A stretch of 64,000 nucleotides of DNA from Allobosea sp. 67-29 (GCF_001898115.1 NZ_MKSQ01000007.1:409324-473323); one strand, 5' to 3'; numbered from the stretch's first letter, positions 27,679 to 38,983 are shown. Notes: generated from the sequence alone by a model not told the origin. Numbers and translations are program-made.

Positions 27679-27987
27679 TCAGCCTTTCATCATGTTGATG
27701 TCTTCCACCGCGATCGAGCCGCGGTTGCGGAAGTAGACGACGAGGATGGCGAGGCCGATCGCGGCCTCGGCCGCCGCCACCGTCAGCACGAACAGGGCGA
27801 AGACCTGGCCGAGGATGTCGCCGAGATAGCTCGAGAAGGCGACGAAGTTGATGTTCGCCGAGAGCAGGATCAGCTCCAGCGACATCAGGATGACGATGAC
27901 GTTCTTGCGGTTGATGAAGATGCCGAGCACGCCGAGCGTGAACAGGATGGCCGCGACGGCGAGATAGTGGCCCAGTCCGATCATCAT
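27679..27987 (-). CDS. nuoK: NADH-quinone oxidoreductase subunit K
   Basis: Three-helix membrane subunit of complex I, 102 residues. It has the conserved membrane glutamates in [19 protein letters not shown] and [16 protein letters not shown] longer frame reads through nuoJ and is not real. Start ATG 27987 overlaps the nuoJ stop (ATGATGA). Confidence 0.97.
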   Translation of the reverse strand: MMIGLGHYLAVAAILFTLGVLGIFINRKNVIVILMSLELILLSANINFVAFSSYLGDILGQVFALFVLTVAAAEAAIGLAILVVYFRNRGSIAVEDINMMKG

Positions 27988-28607
27988 GCCATCTCCTCGG
28001 GAACGCCGGCGCGCGAGGGCACCTGCTTGACCGCCATGGCGGTCTCCTTGGTGCGGGCGTTCTGGGTGGGAACGTCCTGGCGCTTGATGCCTTTCCGCTC
28101 GCGCAGCGTCAGCACGATCGCGCCGATCATCGCGACGAGCAGCACGAGGCCCGCCGCCTGGAAGTAGTAGACGTATTGCGTGTAGAGCACGCGGCCGAGC
28201 GCCTCGGTATTGGTCATGCCCGCCGGGATCGCGGCGACCGGCGCCTTGACGAGCTGCGGGTCGATCGCCCAGGCGCCAACCACCATCAAAAGCTCGACGG
28301 CGAAGATGAAGCCGATCAGCGCGCCGATCGGCAGGTAGTTGAGGAAGCCCTGGCGGAATTCGGCGAAATCGACGTCGAGCATCATCACGACGAAGAGGAA
28401 GAGCACTGCGACCGCACCGACATAGACGACGACCAGCAGCATCGCGAGGAACTCGGCCCCGAGCAGCACGAACAGCCCGGCCGCGTTGACGAAGGCCAGG
28501 ATCAGATAGAGCACCGAATGCACGGGATTGCGCGAGGTCACCACCATGAAGGCAGATGCCACGGTCACCCCTGCGAAGAGATAGAAGAAAGCCGCTGCGG
28601 CATTCAT
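27984..28607 (-). CDS. nuoJ: NADH-quinone oxidoreductase subunit J
   Basis: Five-helix membrane subunit of complex I next to the quinone chamber. 207 residues, with [20 protein letters not shown] and [19 protein letters not shown] cytoplasmic tail of about 35 residues follows the last helix. It is separated from nuoI by 186 bases, unlike the tight spacing elsewhere in the operon; a promoter-like element lies there. Confidence 0.96.
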   Translation of the reverse strand: MNAAAAFFYLFAGVTVASAFMVVTSRNPVHSVLYLILAFVNAAGLFVLLGAEFLAMLLVVVYVGAVAVLFLFVVMMLDVDFAEFRQGFLNYLPIGALIGFIFAVELLMVVGAWAIDPQLVKAPVAAIPAGMTNTEALGRVLYTQYVYYFQAAGLVLLVAMIGAIVLTLRERKGIKRQDVPTQNARTKETAMAVKQVPSRAGVPEEMA

Positions 28608-28693
28608 CTCGGCCAGCCCTTCCCGCCCCTTCTCGGCGCGGTCCTCGTTTGGTTCGTGCGCCGGGACTCAAGAGCCCGGTGCAATTTGGAGCG

Positions 28694-28722
28694 TCTATAA
28701 TCAGGCCCGCCGGGAGGGACAA
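28694..28722 (-). promoter_or_regulatory. Possible internal promoter before nuoJKLMN
   Basis: On the minus strand TTGTCC (28722-28717), 17-base spacer, TATAGA (28699-28694), each 4 of 6 to the sigma-70 consensus, 87 bases upstream of nuoJ. The spacer and -35 overlap a CCCGCCG / CGGCGGG inverted repeat. Confidence 0.35.
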
Positions 28723-28793
28723 CCGCACGGCGGGTCTATGAATTCAATCGCATCCTGCGGCATCGTCGCGGGACGACGCCGGAGGTCGGTCAA

Positions 28794-29282
28794 TCACCGA
28801 TACGGCGCGTCCATCGCGATGTTGCGCGCGATCTCGCGTTCCCAGCGCGCGCCGTTCGCAAGCAGCTTGTCCTTGTCGTAGAACAGCTCCTCGCGGGTCT
28901 CGGTCGCGAACTCGAAATTGGGCCCCTCGACGATGGCATCGACCGGGCAGGCCTCCTGGCAGAAGCCGCAGTAGATGCACTTGGTCATGTCGATGTCGTA
29001 ACGGGTGGTGCGGCGCGTGCCGTCGTTGCGGCGCGGACCGGCCTCGATGGTGATGGCCTGCGCCGGGCAGATCGCCTCGCAGAGCTTGCAGGCGATGCAG
29101 CGCTCTTCACCGTTCGGATAGCGGCGCAGCGCATGCTCGCCCCGGAAGCGCGGCGAGAGCTGGCCCTTCTCGAACGGGTAGTTCAGCGTCGCCTTCGGCT
29201 TGAAGAAATAGCGCATCGACAGGCCGATCGCCCCGACGAACTCCTTCAGCAGCAGGCCCCTTGCGGCTTGCGCGAGTGACAT
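28794..29282 (-). CDS. nuoI: NADH-quinone oxidoreductase subunit I
   Basis: Ferredoxin-like subunit carrying clusters N6a and N6b. There are two 4Fe-4S motifs: [12 protein letters not shown] and [12 protein letters not shown]. The start [15 protein letters not shown] at 29282 gives the usual 162 residues and has AAGGA upstream; ATG 29300 would add six residues. Confidence 0.97.
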   Translation of the reverse strand: MSLAQAARGLLLKEFVGAIGLSMRYFFKPKATLNYPFEKGQLSPRFRGEHALRRYPNGEERCIACKLCEAICPAQAITIEAGPRRNDGTRRTTRYDIDMTKCIYCGFCQEACPVDAIVEGPNFEFATETREELFYDKDKLLANGARWEREIARNIAMDAPYR

Positions 29283-29302
29283 CGCCTTCGTCCTTTGCAT
29301 CC

Positions 29303-29539
29303 TCAGCCGGACAGCGTCCGGCCGATCACGAAACCCAGGATCGGCATGACGCCGATCGTCATCACGACCAGCACCGCCCGCAGGATGCGGATGCGGCGCT
29401 CGTAATCAGCCTTTTCGGCCTCCGTCGTCGAGCGATCCGTGCGCCTGAGCGCCCCGATCACCACCGCCGACATCAGCCGGTATTCCAGCAGGCCCAGCCC
29501 GAAGCCGATCAGGGCGCCGAGCGGGCCGGCACTGCTCAT
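29303..29539 (-). CDS. Small membrane protein embedded in the nuo operon (1)
   Basis: 78 residues, unrecognised. There are two probable membrane segments ([19 protein letters not shown], and [18 protein letters not shown] near the C-terminus) separated by a charged helix of about 25 residues ([14 protein letters not shown]). Its ATG overlaps the stop of the next small gene upstream (ATGA), and nuoI begins 20 bases downstream, so it should be translated with complex I. A TTG at 29560 is a weaker alternative start. An accessory or assembly role is possible but unproven. Confidence 0.65.
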   Translation of the reverse strand: MSSAGPLGALIGFGLGLLEYRLMSAVVIGALRRTDRSTTEAEKADYERRIRILRAVLVVMTIGVMPILGFVIGRTLSG

Positions 29540-29733
29540 GGCGCCACCAGCCCGAGCCAAGCAACGCTTTTGTATCCAACGAGCCCGCCGACGAAAGCCG
29601 CGACGGCGAGTTCACCAAACCCATCCGTGGGAGTGTAGCCCCATCGCCAAGACGCGAAGCCGACACAAACCACGTAACATATTCCGCCGACGACCATGCC
29701 CGCTGCCGGGCCCACGATCGCCGGGTTGATCAT
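29536..29733 (-). CDS. Small membrane protein embedded in the nuo operon (2)
   Basis: 65 residues, unrecognised. There are two hydrophobic segments ([21 protein letters not shown] and [20 protein letters not shown]) joined by a short loop with [13 protein letters not shown]. The start overlaps the nuoH stop and the end overlaps the other small gene, both by four bases. The base composition of this stretch is visibly lower in GC than the nuo genes around it, which hints at relaxed constraint or later insertion. Confidence 0.6.
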   Translation of the reverse strand: MINPAIVGPAAGMVVGGICYVVCVGFASWRWGYTPTDGFGELAVAAFVGGLVGYKSVAWLGLVAP

Positions 29734-30782
29734 CCGCCGACCGGGCCCCAGCCCGTCAGCTGCAGCACCAGCGCCACGATCACCACGCTCGCGATCGACA
29801 ACGGCAGGAAGACCTTCCAGCCCAGGCGCATCAGCTGATCGTAGCGGTAGCGCGGCACGAAGGCCTTCACCAGCGCGAACATGAAGAACACCAGGCAAAC
29901 CTTGAGCGCGAACCAGAACACGCCAGGCAGCCAGGTGAAGGGCGGCAGCGCTACCGGCGGCGCCCAGCCGCCCAGGAACAGGATCGTGGTCAGCGAGCAC
30001 ATGGTCATGATCGCCACGTATTCGCCGAGCATGAACAGCAGGTACGGCGTCGAGGAATACTCGACCATGAAGCCCGCAACGAGCTCCGACTCGGCTTCAG
30101 CCAGATCGAAGGGCGGCCGGTTCGTCTCGGCCAGCGCCGAGATGAAGAAGACCACGAACATCGGGAAGAGCGGGATGAAGTACCAGTTCAGGATCGAGAG
30201 CCACGGAACGCCCAGGGCATGGGCAAGGCCGCGGTTCTGCTGCGCCTCGACCACGGCCGAGAGGTTGAGCGAACCGACGCAGAGCAGCACGGTGATGATC
30301 ACGAAGCCGATCGAGACCTCGTAGGACACCATCTGCGCCGCCGAGCGCAGCGCGCTCATGAACGGGTATTTCGAGTTCGAGGCCCAGCCGGCCATGATGA
30401 TGCCGTAGACGCCGAGCGAGGAGATCGCGAGGACATAGAGGATGCCGACATTGATGTCGGCGATCGCCCAGCCTTCCGCCACCGGGATCACCGCCCAGGC
30501 GCCGAGCGCCAAGAGGCAGGAGATGAAGGGCGCCAGCAGGAAGATGCCCTTGTTGGCGCCGGCCGGGATGATCGGCTCCTTGAGCGCGAACTTGATCAGG
30601 TCCGCGAAGCTCTGGAACAGCCCGAAGGGGCCGACGACGTTCGGGCCGCGGCGGAGTTGCACCGCCGCCCAGACCTTGCGGTCGGCCAACAGGATGTAGG
30701 CGATGAAGACCAGGAGGCAGACCAGCAGCAGCAGGCTCTTGCCCAGAACGATCGCGATATCGAGGACGAGGTCCCAGTTCAT
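29730..30782 (-). CDS. nuoH: NADH-quinone oxidoreductase subunit H
   Basis: Eight-helix membrane subunit of complex I that forms the quinone-binding channel with NuoB and NuoD. 350 residues, with [40 protein letters not shown] split over a conserved loop, and [19 protein letters not shown]. The stop overlaps the start of the small membrane protein at 29733 rather than nuoI. It is six bases after nuoG. Confidence 0.97.
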   Translation of the reverse strand: MNWDLVLDIAIVLGKSLLLLVCLLVFIAYILLADRKVWAAVQLRRGPNVVGPFGLFQSFADLIKFALKEPIIPAGANKGIFLLAPFISCLLALGAWAVIPVAEGWAIADINVGILYVLAISSLGVYGIIMAGWASNSKYPFMSALRSAAQMVSYEVSIGFVIITVLLCVGSLNLSAVVEAQQNRGLAHALGVPWLSILNWYFIPLFPMFVVFFISALAETNRPPFDLAEAESELVAGFMVEYSSTPYLLFMLGEYVAIMTMCSLTTILFLGGWAPPVALPPFTWLPGVFWFALKVCLVFFMFALVKAFVPRYRYDQLMRLGWKVFLPLSIASVVIVALVLQLTGWGPVGG

Positions 30783-30788
30783 GGCCGC

Positions 30789-32852
30789 TTACTCCGCCGC
30801 CTGCCGGTGCCGGCCGGAGGCCAGCGCCGAGCATTCCGCCATCACGGCGGAAGCGCGCGCGATCGGGTTGGTCTGATAGAAATCGCCGACGGGCGAGACG
30901 AATCCCGCCTTGTCGGTCTTGCCGCCGAGGCCGGCGAGACCGCCGATCGCGCCCGCATCGCCTGCGGGCAGCCCGTCGATGGCGGCGAATTGCGGATAGG
31001 CCTCGTAGAGCGCCCTGCGCAGGCCCGCCAACGAGTCGAAGGGCAGCGTCTTGCCGAGATGGCCCGAGAGCGCGCGCAGGATCGCCCAGTCCTCGCGGGC
31101 GTCGCCCGGCGGGAAGGCGGCCCGGTCGCCCATCTGGACGCGGCCTTCGGTGTTCACATAGGTGCCGGACTTCTCGGTATAGGCCGCCCCCGGCAGGATG
31201 ACGTCGGCGCGGTGCGCGCCCTTGTCGCCATGGGTGCCCTGGTAGATCACGAAGGCGCCTTCCGGCACCTCGATCTCATCGGCACCGAGCAGGAAGAGCA
31301 GATCGAGCGCGCCCGGCTTGACCATCGCGGCAGCGTCCAGACCGCCCTCGCCCGGCACGAAGCCGAGATCGAGCGCCCCGACGCGGGCGGCGGCCGTGTG
31401 GATCACGCCGAAGCCGTTCCAGCCTTCGGTGACGGCGCCCAGCGCCTGCGCTGCCTTGGCGGCGAGCGAAAGCACCGCCTCGCCGTCGGCGCGGGCGAGA
31501 GCCCCCTGCCCGACCAGCACCATCGGCTTGCCGCCACCGGCCTGGGCGGACTTGACGACCTCGGCCAGCGTCTCCGGGCCGGCGCCGAGATAGTCGTAGG
31601 GGTAGGTCAAATCGGCCTTCTCGCCGATCAGGCTGACCTTGAAGTCGCCGCGCAGCCAGCGCTTGCGGATGCGGGCGTTCAGGATCGGCGCCTCGCGGCG
31701 CGGGTTCGAGCCGACGATCAGCAGCGAGGTCGCATCCTCGATCCCGGCGATGCCGGCATTGAGGAGGTAAGATGCGCGGCCGAACTTCGGATGCAGCTTC
31801 GTGCCGTCCTGGCGGGCATCGAGATTGGCCGAACCGAGCGAGGCGATCAGGCTCTTCAGCGCGAACATCTCCTCGACCGCGGCGAGATCGCCGGCAATCG
31901 CGCCGATCTTCTCAGGCGCGGTCGCCTTCACCTTGGCAGCAACCGCGGCGAAAGCCTCGTTCCAGCTCGCCGGGCGCAGGCGGCCATGCTCGCGGATATA
32001 GGGCCGGTCGAGGCGCTGGGTCTTGAGGCCGTCGACGATGTGGCGGGTCTTGTCGGAGATCCACTCCTCGTTCACCGCCTCGTTGAGACGGGGCAGGATG
32101 CGCATCACTTCCTTGCCGCGCGAGTCGACGCGGATCGCCGAGCCGACCGCGTCCATGACGTCGATGCTCTCGGTCTTGGTGAGCTCCCAGGGCCGCGCCT
32201 TGTTCTGGTAGGGCTTCGAGGTCAGCGCGCCGACCGGGCAGAGGTCGACGACGTTGCTCTGCAGCTCCGACGACATCGCCTGCTCGAGATAGGTGGTGAT
32301 CTCCATGTCCTCGCCGCGGCCGATGGCGCCGAGGTCGGAGGCGCCGGCGACCTCGGTGGTGAAGCGGACGCAGCGCGTGCACTGGATGCAGCGCGTCATC
32401 GTCGTCTTGACCAGCGGGCCGATATACTTGTCCTCGACGGCGCGCTTGTTCTCCGCGAAGCGCGAGGAATCGGTACCGAAGGCCATCGCCTGGTCCTGCA
32501 GGTCGCATTCGCCGCCCTGGTCGCAGATCGGGCAGTCGAGCGGGTGGTTGATGAGCAGGAACTCCATCACCCCCTCGCGCGCCTTCTTGACCATCGGCGA
32601 CCGGGTGGAGACCACCGGCGGCTCGCCGTTCGGGCCGGGGCGCAGGTCGCGCACGCCGATGGCGCAGGAGGCCTGCGGCTTCGGCGGGCCGCCCTTCACC
32701 TCGACGAGGCACATGCGGCAATTGCCGGCGATCGAGAGCCGCTCATGGAAGCAGAAGCGCGGGATCTCGGCCCCGGCGGCCTCGCAGGCCTGGAGCACCG
32801 TGTAATCGGCCGGGACGTCGACCTCGATGCCGTCGATGACGAGTTTGGTCAT
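30789..32852 (-). CDS. nuoG: NADH-quinone oxidoreductase subunit G
   Basis: Large iron-sulfur subunit of the peripheral arm, 687 residues. The N-terminal 2Fe-2S domain has [18 protein letters not shown], followed by [18 protein letters not shown] and [10 protein letters not shown] for 4Fe-4S clusters, and then a molybdopterin-oxidoreductase-like domain that no longer binds molybdenum. The C-terminal part is shorter than in E. coli, as is normal in alphaproteobacteria and mitochondria. Confidence 0.97.
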   Translation of the reverse strand: MTKLVIDGIEVDVPADYTVLQACEAAGAEIPRFCFHERLSIAGNCRMCLVEVKGGPPKPQASCAIGVRDLRPGPNGEPPVVSTRSPMVKKAREGVMEFLLINHPLDCPICDQGGECDLQDQAMAFGTDSSRFAENKRAVEDKYIGPLVKTTMTRCIQCTRCVRFTTEVAGASDLGAIGRGEDMEITTYLEQAMSSELQSNVVDLCPVGALTSKPYQNKARPWELTKTESIDVMDAVGSAIRVDSRGKEVMRILPRLNEAVNEEWISDKTRHIVDGLKTQRLDRPYIREHGRLRPASWNEAFAAVAAKVKATAPEKIGAIAGDLAAVEEMFALKSLIASLGSANLDARQDGTKLHPKFGRASYLLNAGIAGIEDATSLLIVGSNPRREAPILNARIRKRWLRGDFKVSLIGEKADLTYPYDYLGAGPETLAEVVKSAQAGGGKPMVLVGQGALARADGEAVLSLAAKAAQALGAVTEGWNGFGVIHTAAARVGALDLGFVPGEGGLDAAAMVKPGALDLLFLLGADEIEVPEGAFVIYQGTHGDKGAHRADVILPGAAYTEKSGTYVNTEGRVQMGDRAAFPPGDAREDWAILRALSGHLGKTLPFDSLAGLRRALYEAYPQFAAIDGLPAGDAGAIGGLAGLGGKTDKAGFVSPVGDFYQTNPIARASAVMAECSALASGRHRQAAE

Positions 32853-32856
32853 GGTC

Positions 32857-34161
32857 TCACTCCGCCGCCATCAGTCGCACAGGCTCGCTGTGCGGGTTGG
32901 CGGCATAGTCGTCGATGCGCTGCTCGATCTCGTGACGGAAATGCGCGATCAGGCCCTGGATCGGCCAGGCCGCGGCGTCGCCGAGCGCACAGATCGTATG
33001 GCCCTCGATCTGCTTGGTGACGTCGAGCAGCATGTCGATCTCGCGCTTCTGGGCGCGGCCCTCGGCCATGCGCTCCATGACGCGCCACATCCAGCCCGTG
33101 CCCTCGCGGCAGGGCGTGCACTGGCCGCAGCTCTCATGCTTGTAGAAATGGCTGATGCGGGCGATGGCGCGGACGATGTCGGTCGACTTGTCCATCACGA
33201 TCACCGCCGCCGTGCCGAGGCCTGAGCGCAGCTTCGAGAGCGAGTCGAAATCCATCGGCGTGTCGATGATCTGCTCGGCCGGGACCATGCGCACCGACGA
33301 ACCGCCGGGGATGACCGCCTTGAGATTGTCCCAGCCGCCGCGGATGCCGCCGCAATGCTTGTCGATCAGTTCGCGGAAGGGAATGCCCATCGCCTCTTCG
33401 ACGTTGCAGGGCTTGTTCACATGGCCCGAGACGCAGAAGAGCTTGGTGCCGACATTGTTCGGCGTGCCGATCGAGGAGAACCAGGCAGCGCCGCGGCGCA
33501 GGATGGTCGGCGCGACCGCGATAGACTCGACGTTGTTCACCGTGGTCGGGCAGCCATAGAGGCCCATATTGGCCGGGAATGGCGGCTTCAGCCGCGGCAT
33601 GCCCTTCTTGCCCTCGAGGCTCTCCAGCAGCGCCGTCTCCTCGCCGCAGATATAAGCGCCGGCGCCGTGATGCACATAGAGATCAAAGGGATAGCCATGG
33701 ACGTTGTCCTTGCCGATGAGCTTCGCTTCATAGGCCTCGTCGACGGCGCGCTGCAGCGCCTCGCGCTCGCGGATGTATTCGCCGCGGATGTAGATATAGG
33801 CCGCATGCGCGCCCATTGCGAAGGAGGCGATCAAGCAGCCCTCTACCAGCGTATGCGGGTCGTTGCGCATGATCTCGCGGTCCTTGCAGGTGCCCGGCTC
33901 CGACTCGTCGGCGTTGACGACGAGATAATGCGGGCGCCCGTCGCTGACCTTGGGCATGAAGGACCATTTCAGCCCGGTCGGGAAGCCGGCGCCGCCGCGG
34001 CCGCGCAGGCCGGACTTCTTCATCTCGTCGATGATCCAGTCCCGGCCCTGCTCGAGCAGGAACTTGGTGCCGTCCCAGGCACCGCGCTGGATCGCACCCT
34101 TCAGGGTACGGTCATGCAGGCCGTAGAGATTGGTGAAGATGCGATCGCGATCTGCGAGCAT
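32857..34161 (-). CDS. nuoF: NADH-quinone oxidoreductase subunit F
   Basis: NADH- and FMN-binding subunit. It has the glycine-rich [16 protein letters not shown], the [14 protein letters not shown] segment and the 4Fe-4S (N3) motif [12 protein letters not shown]. The start is ATG 34161 ([14 protein letters not shown]); the open frame extends upstream into nuoE without homology. 434 residues. nuoG follows after four bases. Confidence 0.97.
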   Translation of the reverse strand: MLADRDRIFTNLYGLHDRTLKGAIQRGAWDGTKFLLEQGRDWIIDEMKKSGLRGRGGAGFPTGLKWSFMPKVSDGRPHYLVVNADESEPGTCKDREIMRNDPHTLVEGCLIASFAMGAHAAYIYIRGEYIREREALQRAVDEAYEAKLIGKDNVHGYPFDLYVHHGAGAYICGEETALLESLEGKKGMPRLKPPFPANMGLYGCPTTVNNVESIAVAPTILRRGAAWFSSIGTPNNVGTKLFCVSGHVNKPCNVEEAMGIPFRELIDKHCGGIRGGWDNLKAVIPGGSSVRMVPAEQIIDTPMDFDSLSKLRSGLGTAAVIVMDKSTDIVRAIARISHFYKHESCGQCTPCREGTGWMWRVMERMAEGRAQKREIDMLLDVTKQIEGHTICALGDAAAWPIQGLIAHFRHEIEQRIDDYAANPHSEPVRLMAAE

Positions 34162-34172
34162 GTCCTGGTGCC

Positions 34173-35345
34173 TCACTCTGCCGGCTTGTCGCCAAGCTTC
34201 GACTCCGGGCGCCAGCCCGTCGCGAGCTTCTTCGACTGAGCGATCCAGTCGTCGCGCAGCGCCCGGCCCTTGAAGCCGGTCAGTCGCGCATCGACCCAGG
34301 CGAGCTCCGCCGGTGTCCATTTGGCGATCTGGTCATAGTGCCAGACCCCCATCTCGTTGAGCATCCTGGCCAGCTTCGGCCCGACGCCCCAGATCAGTTC
34401 GAGATCGTCGCCCTTGCCGCCACGCGCGGCGGTCAGCAGTTCGGGTTTGCTCTCGTCAGCCGCCGGCTTGGCCGCCTCGGCAACATCCTTCTTGTCCATC
34501 TTGCCCTTGGCGGCCGGCGTGTCGTTCGCAGCGCCCGAAGGCTGGACGGGCTCGGAGGGCTTCGGGCGACCGGCAGCGGCTGTCTCGCTCGCCGGCTTGG
34601 CGGCGACGGCCGACGGGGTTGCCTCGGCCTTCTTGGCTTCCGCCTCGGCGGCGGCCTTGGCGGCGGCGGCCTCGGCAGCGGCCTTGCGCTGCTCGCCGAT
34701 GCGCTTCCGCCAGTCGCCGGCGCCGATCATAGAGCCGTCGTAGAGCGTCTTGTCGGTCAGGGTCTGCGGGCCGCCTTCGGGCTCGGAGCCGATGCGGCCG
34801 TTCTGCGGGCCGGGCTTGGTCGGCCGGCCGTTGCGCATGTCGTCGAGAAGCTGGCGGAAGGAAGCCGGCGTCAGGTCCTCGTAATAGTCGACATTGATCT
34901 GCGCCATCGGGGCGTTGCAGCAGGCGCCGAGGCACTCGACCTCGAGCCAGGACAGCTTGCCGTCGGCGGTGACGGTCGATTGCGGGCCGATGACCTCCTC
35001 GCAGACCTTCTTCAGCGCTTCCGCACCGCGTAGCGCGCAGGGCGTGGTGCCGCAGAGCTGGACGAAATATTCGCCGACCGGCTGCAGATTGAACATGGTG
35101 TAGAAGGTCGCGACCTCCAGCACCCGCATCGGAGCCATGCCTAAGCGCTTCGCGACGGTCTCGATCACGGCGCGCGAGACCCAGCCCTCCTGCTCCTGCG
35201 CCTTCCACAACAGCGGGATGACGGCGGACGCCTGCCGGCCTTCGGGATATTTGGCGATCTGCTGGTCGATCCAGTTCTCGTTCGCCGCAGTGAAGGCGAA
35301 GGAGGCGGGCTGGACGGGATCAGGTGCGAGACGACGGACGGACAT
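34173..35345 (-). CDS. nuoE: NADH-quinone oxidoreductase subunit E with helix-hairpin-helix tail
   Basis: 2Fe-2S (N1a) subunit of the NADH module. The thioredoxin-like domain has [12 protein letters not shown] and [10 protein letters not shown], the four Cys ligands. At 390 residues it is about twice the length of E. coli NuoE: after a conserved core (about 1-200) come an Ala/Glu/Lys-rich linker and a helix-hairpin-helix-like segment ([17 protein letters not shown]) at about 315-390. This extension is known in Rhizobiales. The start overlaps the nuoD stop (ATGA). Confidence 0.96.
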   Translation of the reverse strand: MSVRRLAPDPVQPASFAFTAANENWIDQQIAKYPEGRQASAVIPLLWKAQEQEGWVSRAVIETVAKRLGMAPMRVLEVATFYTMFNLQPVGEYFVQLCGTTPCALRGAEALKKVCEEVIGPQSTVTADGKLSWLEVECLGACCNAPMAQINVDYYEDLTPASFRQLLDDMRNGRPTKPGPQNGRIGSEPEGGPQTLTDKTLYDGSMIGAGDWRKRIGEQRKAAAEAAAAKAAAEAEAKKAEATPSAVAAKPASETAAAGRPKPSEPVQPSGAANDTPAAKGKMDKKDVAEAAKPAADESKPELLTAARGGKGDDLELIWGVGPKLARMLNEMGVWHYDQIAKWTPAELAWVDARLTGFKGRALRDDWIAQSKKLATGWRPESKLGDKPAE

Positions 35346-36535
35346 CAGCGGTCAACTTCACCAAAGACGATATCGAGGGAGCCGAGGATTGCGGAGACGT
35401 CGGCGAGCATGTGCTTGCGGCACATGAAATCCATGGCCTGGAGATGGGCGAAGCCCGGGGCCTTGATCTTGCAGCGATAGGGCTTGTTGGTGCCATCCGA
35501 GACCAGATAGACGCCGAACTCGCCCTTCGGAGCCTCGACGGCGGCATAGACCTCGCCGGCCGGCACCTTGTAGCCTTCGGTATACAGCTTGAAGTGGTGG
35601 ATCAGCGCTTCCATCGAGCGCTTCATCTCACCGCGCTTGGGCGGCACCATCTTGCCGTCGAGCGAGGAGACCGGGCCGCCGCCATCGGGCGCCAGCAGCT
35701 TGTCGCAGCACTGCTTCATGATGCGGACCGACTGGCGCATCTCTTCCATGCGGATGTGGTAGCGGTCGAAACAGTCGCCGTTCTTGCCGACGGGGATGTC
35801 GAATTCCATCTCCTCGTAGCACTCGTAGGGCTGCGACTTGCGCAGATCCCAGGGTGCGCCGGAGCCGCGCACCATCACGCCCGAGAAACCCCATTTCCAG
35901 CAGGTCTCGAGATCGACCACGCCGATATCGACGTTGCGCTGCTTGAAGATGCGGTTGTCGCTGAGCAGGCCTTCGAGGTCGTCGCAGACCTTGAGGAACG
36001 GGTCGCACCATTCGGCGATGTCGTGGATCAGCGAGACCGGAATATCCTGGTGCACGCCGCCCGGCCGGACATAGGCTGCGTGCATGCGCGCGCCGCAGGC
36101 CCGCTCGTAGAAGATCATCAGCTTCTCGCGCTCCTCGAAGCCCCAGAGCGGAGGCGTGAGCGCGCCGACGTCCATCGCCTGCGTGGTGACGTTCAGCAGA
36201 TGCGAGAGGATGCGGCCGATCTCGGAATAGAGCACGCGGATGAGCTGGCCGCGGCGCGGCACGGTCACGCCGGCGAGGCGCTCGACCGCGAGCGCATAAG
36301 CGTGCTCCTGGTTCATCGGCGCGACATAGTCGAGCCGGTCGAAATAGGGCACCGCCTGGAGATAGGTCTTGGCCTCGATCAGCTTCTCGGTGCCGCGATG
36401 CAGCAGGCCGATATGCGGATCGACACGCTCGACGATCTCGCCGTCGAGCTCCAGCACGAGGCGCAGCACGCCGTGCGCCGCCGGGTGCTGTGGGCCGAAA
36501 TTGATCGAGAAGTTGCGGATATTGTGCTCGGTCAT
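35345..36535 (-). CDS. nuoD: NADH-quinone oxidoreductase subunit D
   Basis: 49-kDa-type subunit lining the quinone pocket. 396 residues, with [20 protein letters not shown] (quinone-site His), [19 protein letters not shown] and the C-terminal [11 protein letters not shown]. It is separate from nuoC, unlike the E. coli NuoCD fusion. The start overlaps the stop of the inserted GFA-family gene by four bases. Confidence 0.97.
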   Translation of the reverse strand: MTEHNIRNFSINFGPQHPAAHGVLRLVLELDGEIVERVDPHIGLLHRGTEKLIEAKTYLQAVPYFDRLDYVAPMNQEHAYALAVERLAGVTVPRRGQLIRVLYSEIGRILSHLLNVTTQAMDVGALTPPLWGFEEREKLMIFYERACGARMHAAYVRPGGVHQDIPVSLIHDIAEWCDPFLKVCDDLEGLLSDNRIFKQRNVDIGVVDLETCWKWGFSGVMVRGSGAPWDLRKSQPYECYEEMEFDIPVGKNGDCFDRYHIRMEEMRQSVRIMKQCCDKLLAPDGGGPVSSLDGKMVPPKRGEMKRSMEALIHHFKLYTEGYKVPAGEVYAAVEAPKGEFGVYLVSDGTNKPYRCKIKAPGFAHLQAMDFMCRKHMLADVSAILGSLDIVFGEVDR

Positions 36536-36975
36536 GCCGTGCCGCCCTGCTTTGCCGCGACGCGGGCCAGGAACTCGTCCCCGGTCAGCCGTGGCCGATC
36601 GCCGGCAAACGCATAGAGCGCCGGCTTTTCATCGATGAAGATCTCCGCGACGAAGTCGAAGGGCGATTGGTCGTCGAAGGCCTGGAAGGCCACCGCGACA
36701 TGACCGTTCGCACCTTCGCGCAGGCGCCAGAACAGGCTCGTCCCGCAGGTCTTGCAGAAAACCCGCTCACCCCAGTCGGACGATGGATAGACGCCGAGCG
36801 CCTGCTCGTCCGCAACGGACACGCCGGAGCACGACACCGCCATGAAGACGCCGCCGCTCCATTTCCGGCACATGCCGCAATGGCAGACATCCATCTCCTG
36901 CTTCTCGGGCGCCGCGGTGAAGCGCACCGCGCCGCAGAGACAGCCGCCGGACAGGGGTTGGTGGCTGGACGCCAT
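36532..36975 (-). CDS. GFA (CENP-V) family zinc protein inserted in the nuo operon
   Basis: 147 residues with a complete GFA-type zinc-binding pattern: [23 protein letters not shown] and [12 protein letters not shown]. The family includes proteins called glutathione-dependent formaldehyde-activating enzymes, though most members have no proven activity. It lies between nuoC and nuoD, overlapping both (TGATG with nuoC, ATGA with nuoD), so it is translated in line with complex I. This position is unusual; it may be a chance insertion that kept coupling, or an accessory factor. ATG 36975 is chosen. Confidence 0.85.
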   Translation of the reverse strand: MASSHQPLSGGCLCGAVRFTAAPEKQEMDVCHCGMCRKWSGGVFMAVSCSGVSVADEQALGVYPSSDWGERVFCKTCGTSLFWRLREGANGHVAVAFQAFDDQSPFDFVAEIFIDEKPALYAFAGDRPRLTGDEFLARVAAKQGGTA

Positions 36976-37580
36976 CACGCCCCCTTCGCCTTCTCGTCGC
37001 CCGGCAGCACGTAATCCGTGCCTTCCCAGGGCGAGAGGAAATCGAAGTTGCGGAATTCCTGGTTGAGCTTCACCGGCTCGTAGACGACGCGCTTCTGCTC
37101 GTCGTCATAACGAACCTCGACGAAGCCGGTCAGCGGGAAGTCCTTGCGCAGCGGATAACCCTCGAAGCCGTAATCGGTGAGGATGCGACGCAGGTCCGGG
37201 TGGCCGGAGAACAGGATGCCGTAGAAATCGTAGGCCTCGCGCTCGAACCAGTTCGCCGCCGGGAAGACCTCGACGACGGAGGGAACGGGCGTCGCCTCGT
37301 CGGTCTGCACCTTCACGCGGATGCGGCGGTTATGGTGCGGCGCCAGCAGATGGTAGACGACGTCGAAGCGCTTCTCGCGGCCGGGATAGTCGGCGCCGGC
37401 GATGTCGGTGAAGTTGACGAAGCGGAAGCGCGGATCGCTGTAGAGCGTGCGCAGCACCGCGACGATCGACGCCGTCTCGGCATGAACAGTCAGTTCCTCG
37501 AAGGCGACGACCGCCTCGGTGACCGCGCCGGGCAGCGCGGCCTTGATCTCTTCGCCGAGTTGTACGAGCGCTTCGCTCAT
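36975..37580 (-). CDS. nuoC: NADH-quinone oxidoreductase subunit C
   Basis: 30-kDa-type subunit of the peripheral arm, 201 residues. It has [39 protein letters not shown] and [20 protein letters not shown], the family signature. The start [12 protein letters not shown] at 37580 is chosen; the longer frame overlaps nuoB. The stop overlaps the start of the GFA gene by one base. Confidence 0.97.
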   Translation of the reverse strand: MSEALVQLGEEIKAALPGAVTEAVVAFEELTVHAETASIVAVLRTLYSDPRFRFVNFTDIAGADYPGREKRFDVVYHLLAPHHNRRIRVKVQTDEATPVPSVVEVFPAANWFEREAYDFYGILFSGHPDLRRILTDYGFEGYPLRKDFPLTGFVEVRYDDEQKRVVYEPVKLNQEFRNFDFLSPWEGTDYVLPGDEKAKGA

Positions 37581-37621
37581 CGTCTCACCTTCATCGCCTG
37601 CAGCATCGACCGACAGAGCGC

Positions 37622-38206
37622 TCAGCGCTCGATCGTGCCGGTGCGGCGGATCTTCTTCTGCAGCAGCAGGACGCCGTAAAGCAGCGCCTCGGCCGTCGGC
37701 GGGCAGCCCGGGACATAGATGTCGATCGGGACGATGCGGTCGCAGCCGCGCACCACTGAGTAGCTGTAGTGGTAGTAGCCGCCGCCGTTGGCGCAGGAGC
37801 CCATCGAGATGACATAGCGCGGCTCCGGCATCTGGTCGTAGACCTTGCGCAGCGCCGGGGCCATCTTGTTGGTCAGCGTGCCCGCCACGATCATCACGTC
37901 CGACTGGCGCGGAGAGGCACGCGGCGCGAAGCCGAAGCGCTCGACATCGTAGCGCGGCATCGAGAGCTGCATCATCTCGACGGCGCAGCAGGCGAGACCG
38001 AACGTCATCCACATCAGCGAGCCCGTGCGGGCCCAGTTGATCAGATCGTCGGTGGCGGTGACGAGAAAGCCCTTGTCCGCCAGTTCGTTGTTGATCTCGA
38101 CGAAGAACGGATCACGCGTTCCCACGGGCTTGCCGTCCGGGCCGAGCAACCCTTTCGGGGCCGGCGCGACGAGCGGATCACCACGATCGATCGCTGTGAC
38201 TGCCAT
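37622..38206 (-). CDS. nuoB: NADH-quinone oxidoreductase subunit B
   Basis: Carries the terminal 4Fe-4S cluster N2 that passes electrons to quinone. The ligands are the adjacent Cys73-Cys74 ([10 protein letters not shown]), Cys138 (SMGSCANGG) and Cys168 ([11 protein letters not shown]). 194 residues. nuoC starts 41 bases downstream; nuoA is 66 bases upstream. Confidence 0.97.
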   Translation of the reverse strand: MAVTAIDRGDPLVAPAPKGLLGPDGKPVGTRDPFFVEINNELADKGFLVTATDDLINWARTGSLMWMTFGLACCAVEMMQLSMPRYDVERFGFAPRASPRQSDVMIVAGTLTNKMAPALRKVYDQMPEPRYVISMGSCANGGGYYHYSYSVVRGCDRIVPIDIYVPGCPPTAEALLYGVLLLQKKIRRTGTIER

Positions 38207-38272
38207 GTCCTAATCCTCGTGAACGTCAAAACTGCCAGATAGGAAGCGGCGCGCCGCGTCGCGATCGGACAG

Positions 38273-38653
38273 TCAGTCCCACTCCAGCGCGCCCTTGCGC
38301 CACTCGTAGACGAAGCCCACGGTGAGCACGCCGAGAAAGATCATCATCGACCAGAAACCATACCAGCCAAGGCTGCCGAAGGCGACGGCCCAGGGGAACA
38401 GGAACGCGACCTCGAGATCGAAGATGATGAAGAGAATCGCGACCAGATAGAACCGGACGTCGAACTTCATGCGGGCATCGTCGAAGGCGTTGAAGCCGCA
38501 TTCGTAGGCGGAGAGCTTTTCGGCGTCCGGCTTCGAATAGGCGATGGCGAAGGGCGCGATCAGCAGCGCCAGGCCGATGACCGCCGAGACGCCGATGAAC
38601 AACACCAGCGGCAGATAGTCGGTCAGAAGGGAGTGCACCGGGAGAGCTTGCAT
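38273..38653 (-). CDS. nuoA: NADH-quinone oxidoreductase subunit A
   Basis: Three-helix membrane subunit and first gene of the operon. It shows the conserved [20 protein letters not shown] loop and [15 protein letters not shown]. The start is ATG 38653, or the adjacent ATG 38656; GAAGCGAG lies upstream. The longer frame into the promoter region is not real. 126 residues. Confidence 0.96.
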   Translation of the reverse strand: MQALPVHSLLTDYLPLVLFIGVSAVIGLALLIAPFAIAYSKPDAEKLSAYECGFNAFDDARMKFDVRFYLVAILFIIFDLEVAFLFPWAVAFGSLGWYGFWSMMIFLGVLTVGFVYEWRKGALEWD

Positions 38654-38983
38654 CATCGAACTCGCTTCGCGCGCGGCCACGCAGGCCTGCCGCCCCGTTC
38701 GCTTAGACCGTCGATTAGAATGAAGCAAGACTCCGCCGCGCCGCACAATCGCGCAGGCGGGTTGAATGCGGCGCAGGATGAGGCAAAAGCGGCCCGCTTC
38801 CGGAGCCTTCCCCGAACATGCGGCGAAATTCCATCGTAAACGCCGGTTTTTTTGCTATCCGCGCATGGGCAGGCTCTGCCCTCGCCGAATCGCCGGTGGA
38901 CGGCTTGCTTTTTTTGAAAGGCATCCCATGCATTTCCGGATCCCGATCCGATCCGGCGCGGCCGCCATCGCGCCGCGCCCGGC
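38654..38983. other. Divergent non-coding region between nuoA and the M15-like peptidase gene
   Basis: 330 bases that must hold the nuo promoter (minus strand) and a promoter for the plus-strand gene. On the minus strand a CTTGCT and several A/T-rich hexamers occur around 38710-38740, but spacing is poor, so I do not name a promoter. No gene or repeat is seen. Confidence 0.5.

Noticed and set aside
28696..28701. Perfect TATAAT on the plus strand
   Set aside because: No -35 at proper spacing and no plus-strand gene; the minus strand offers a better promoter over the same bases.
30219..33020. Plus-strand open frame of 933 codons over nuoG and nuoH
   Set aside because: Antisense shadow of high-GC coding sequence; its Arg/Ala/Asp-rich translation has no family features, while the minus strand encodes clear complex I subunits.
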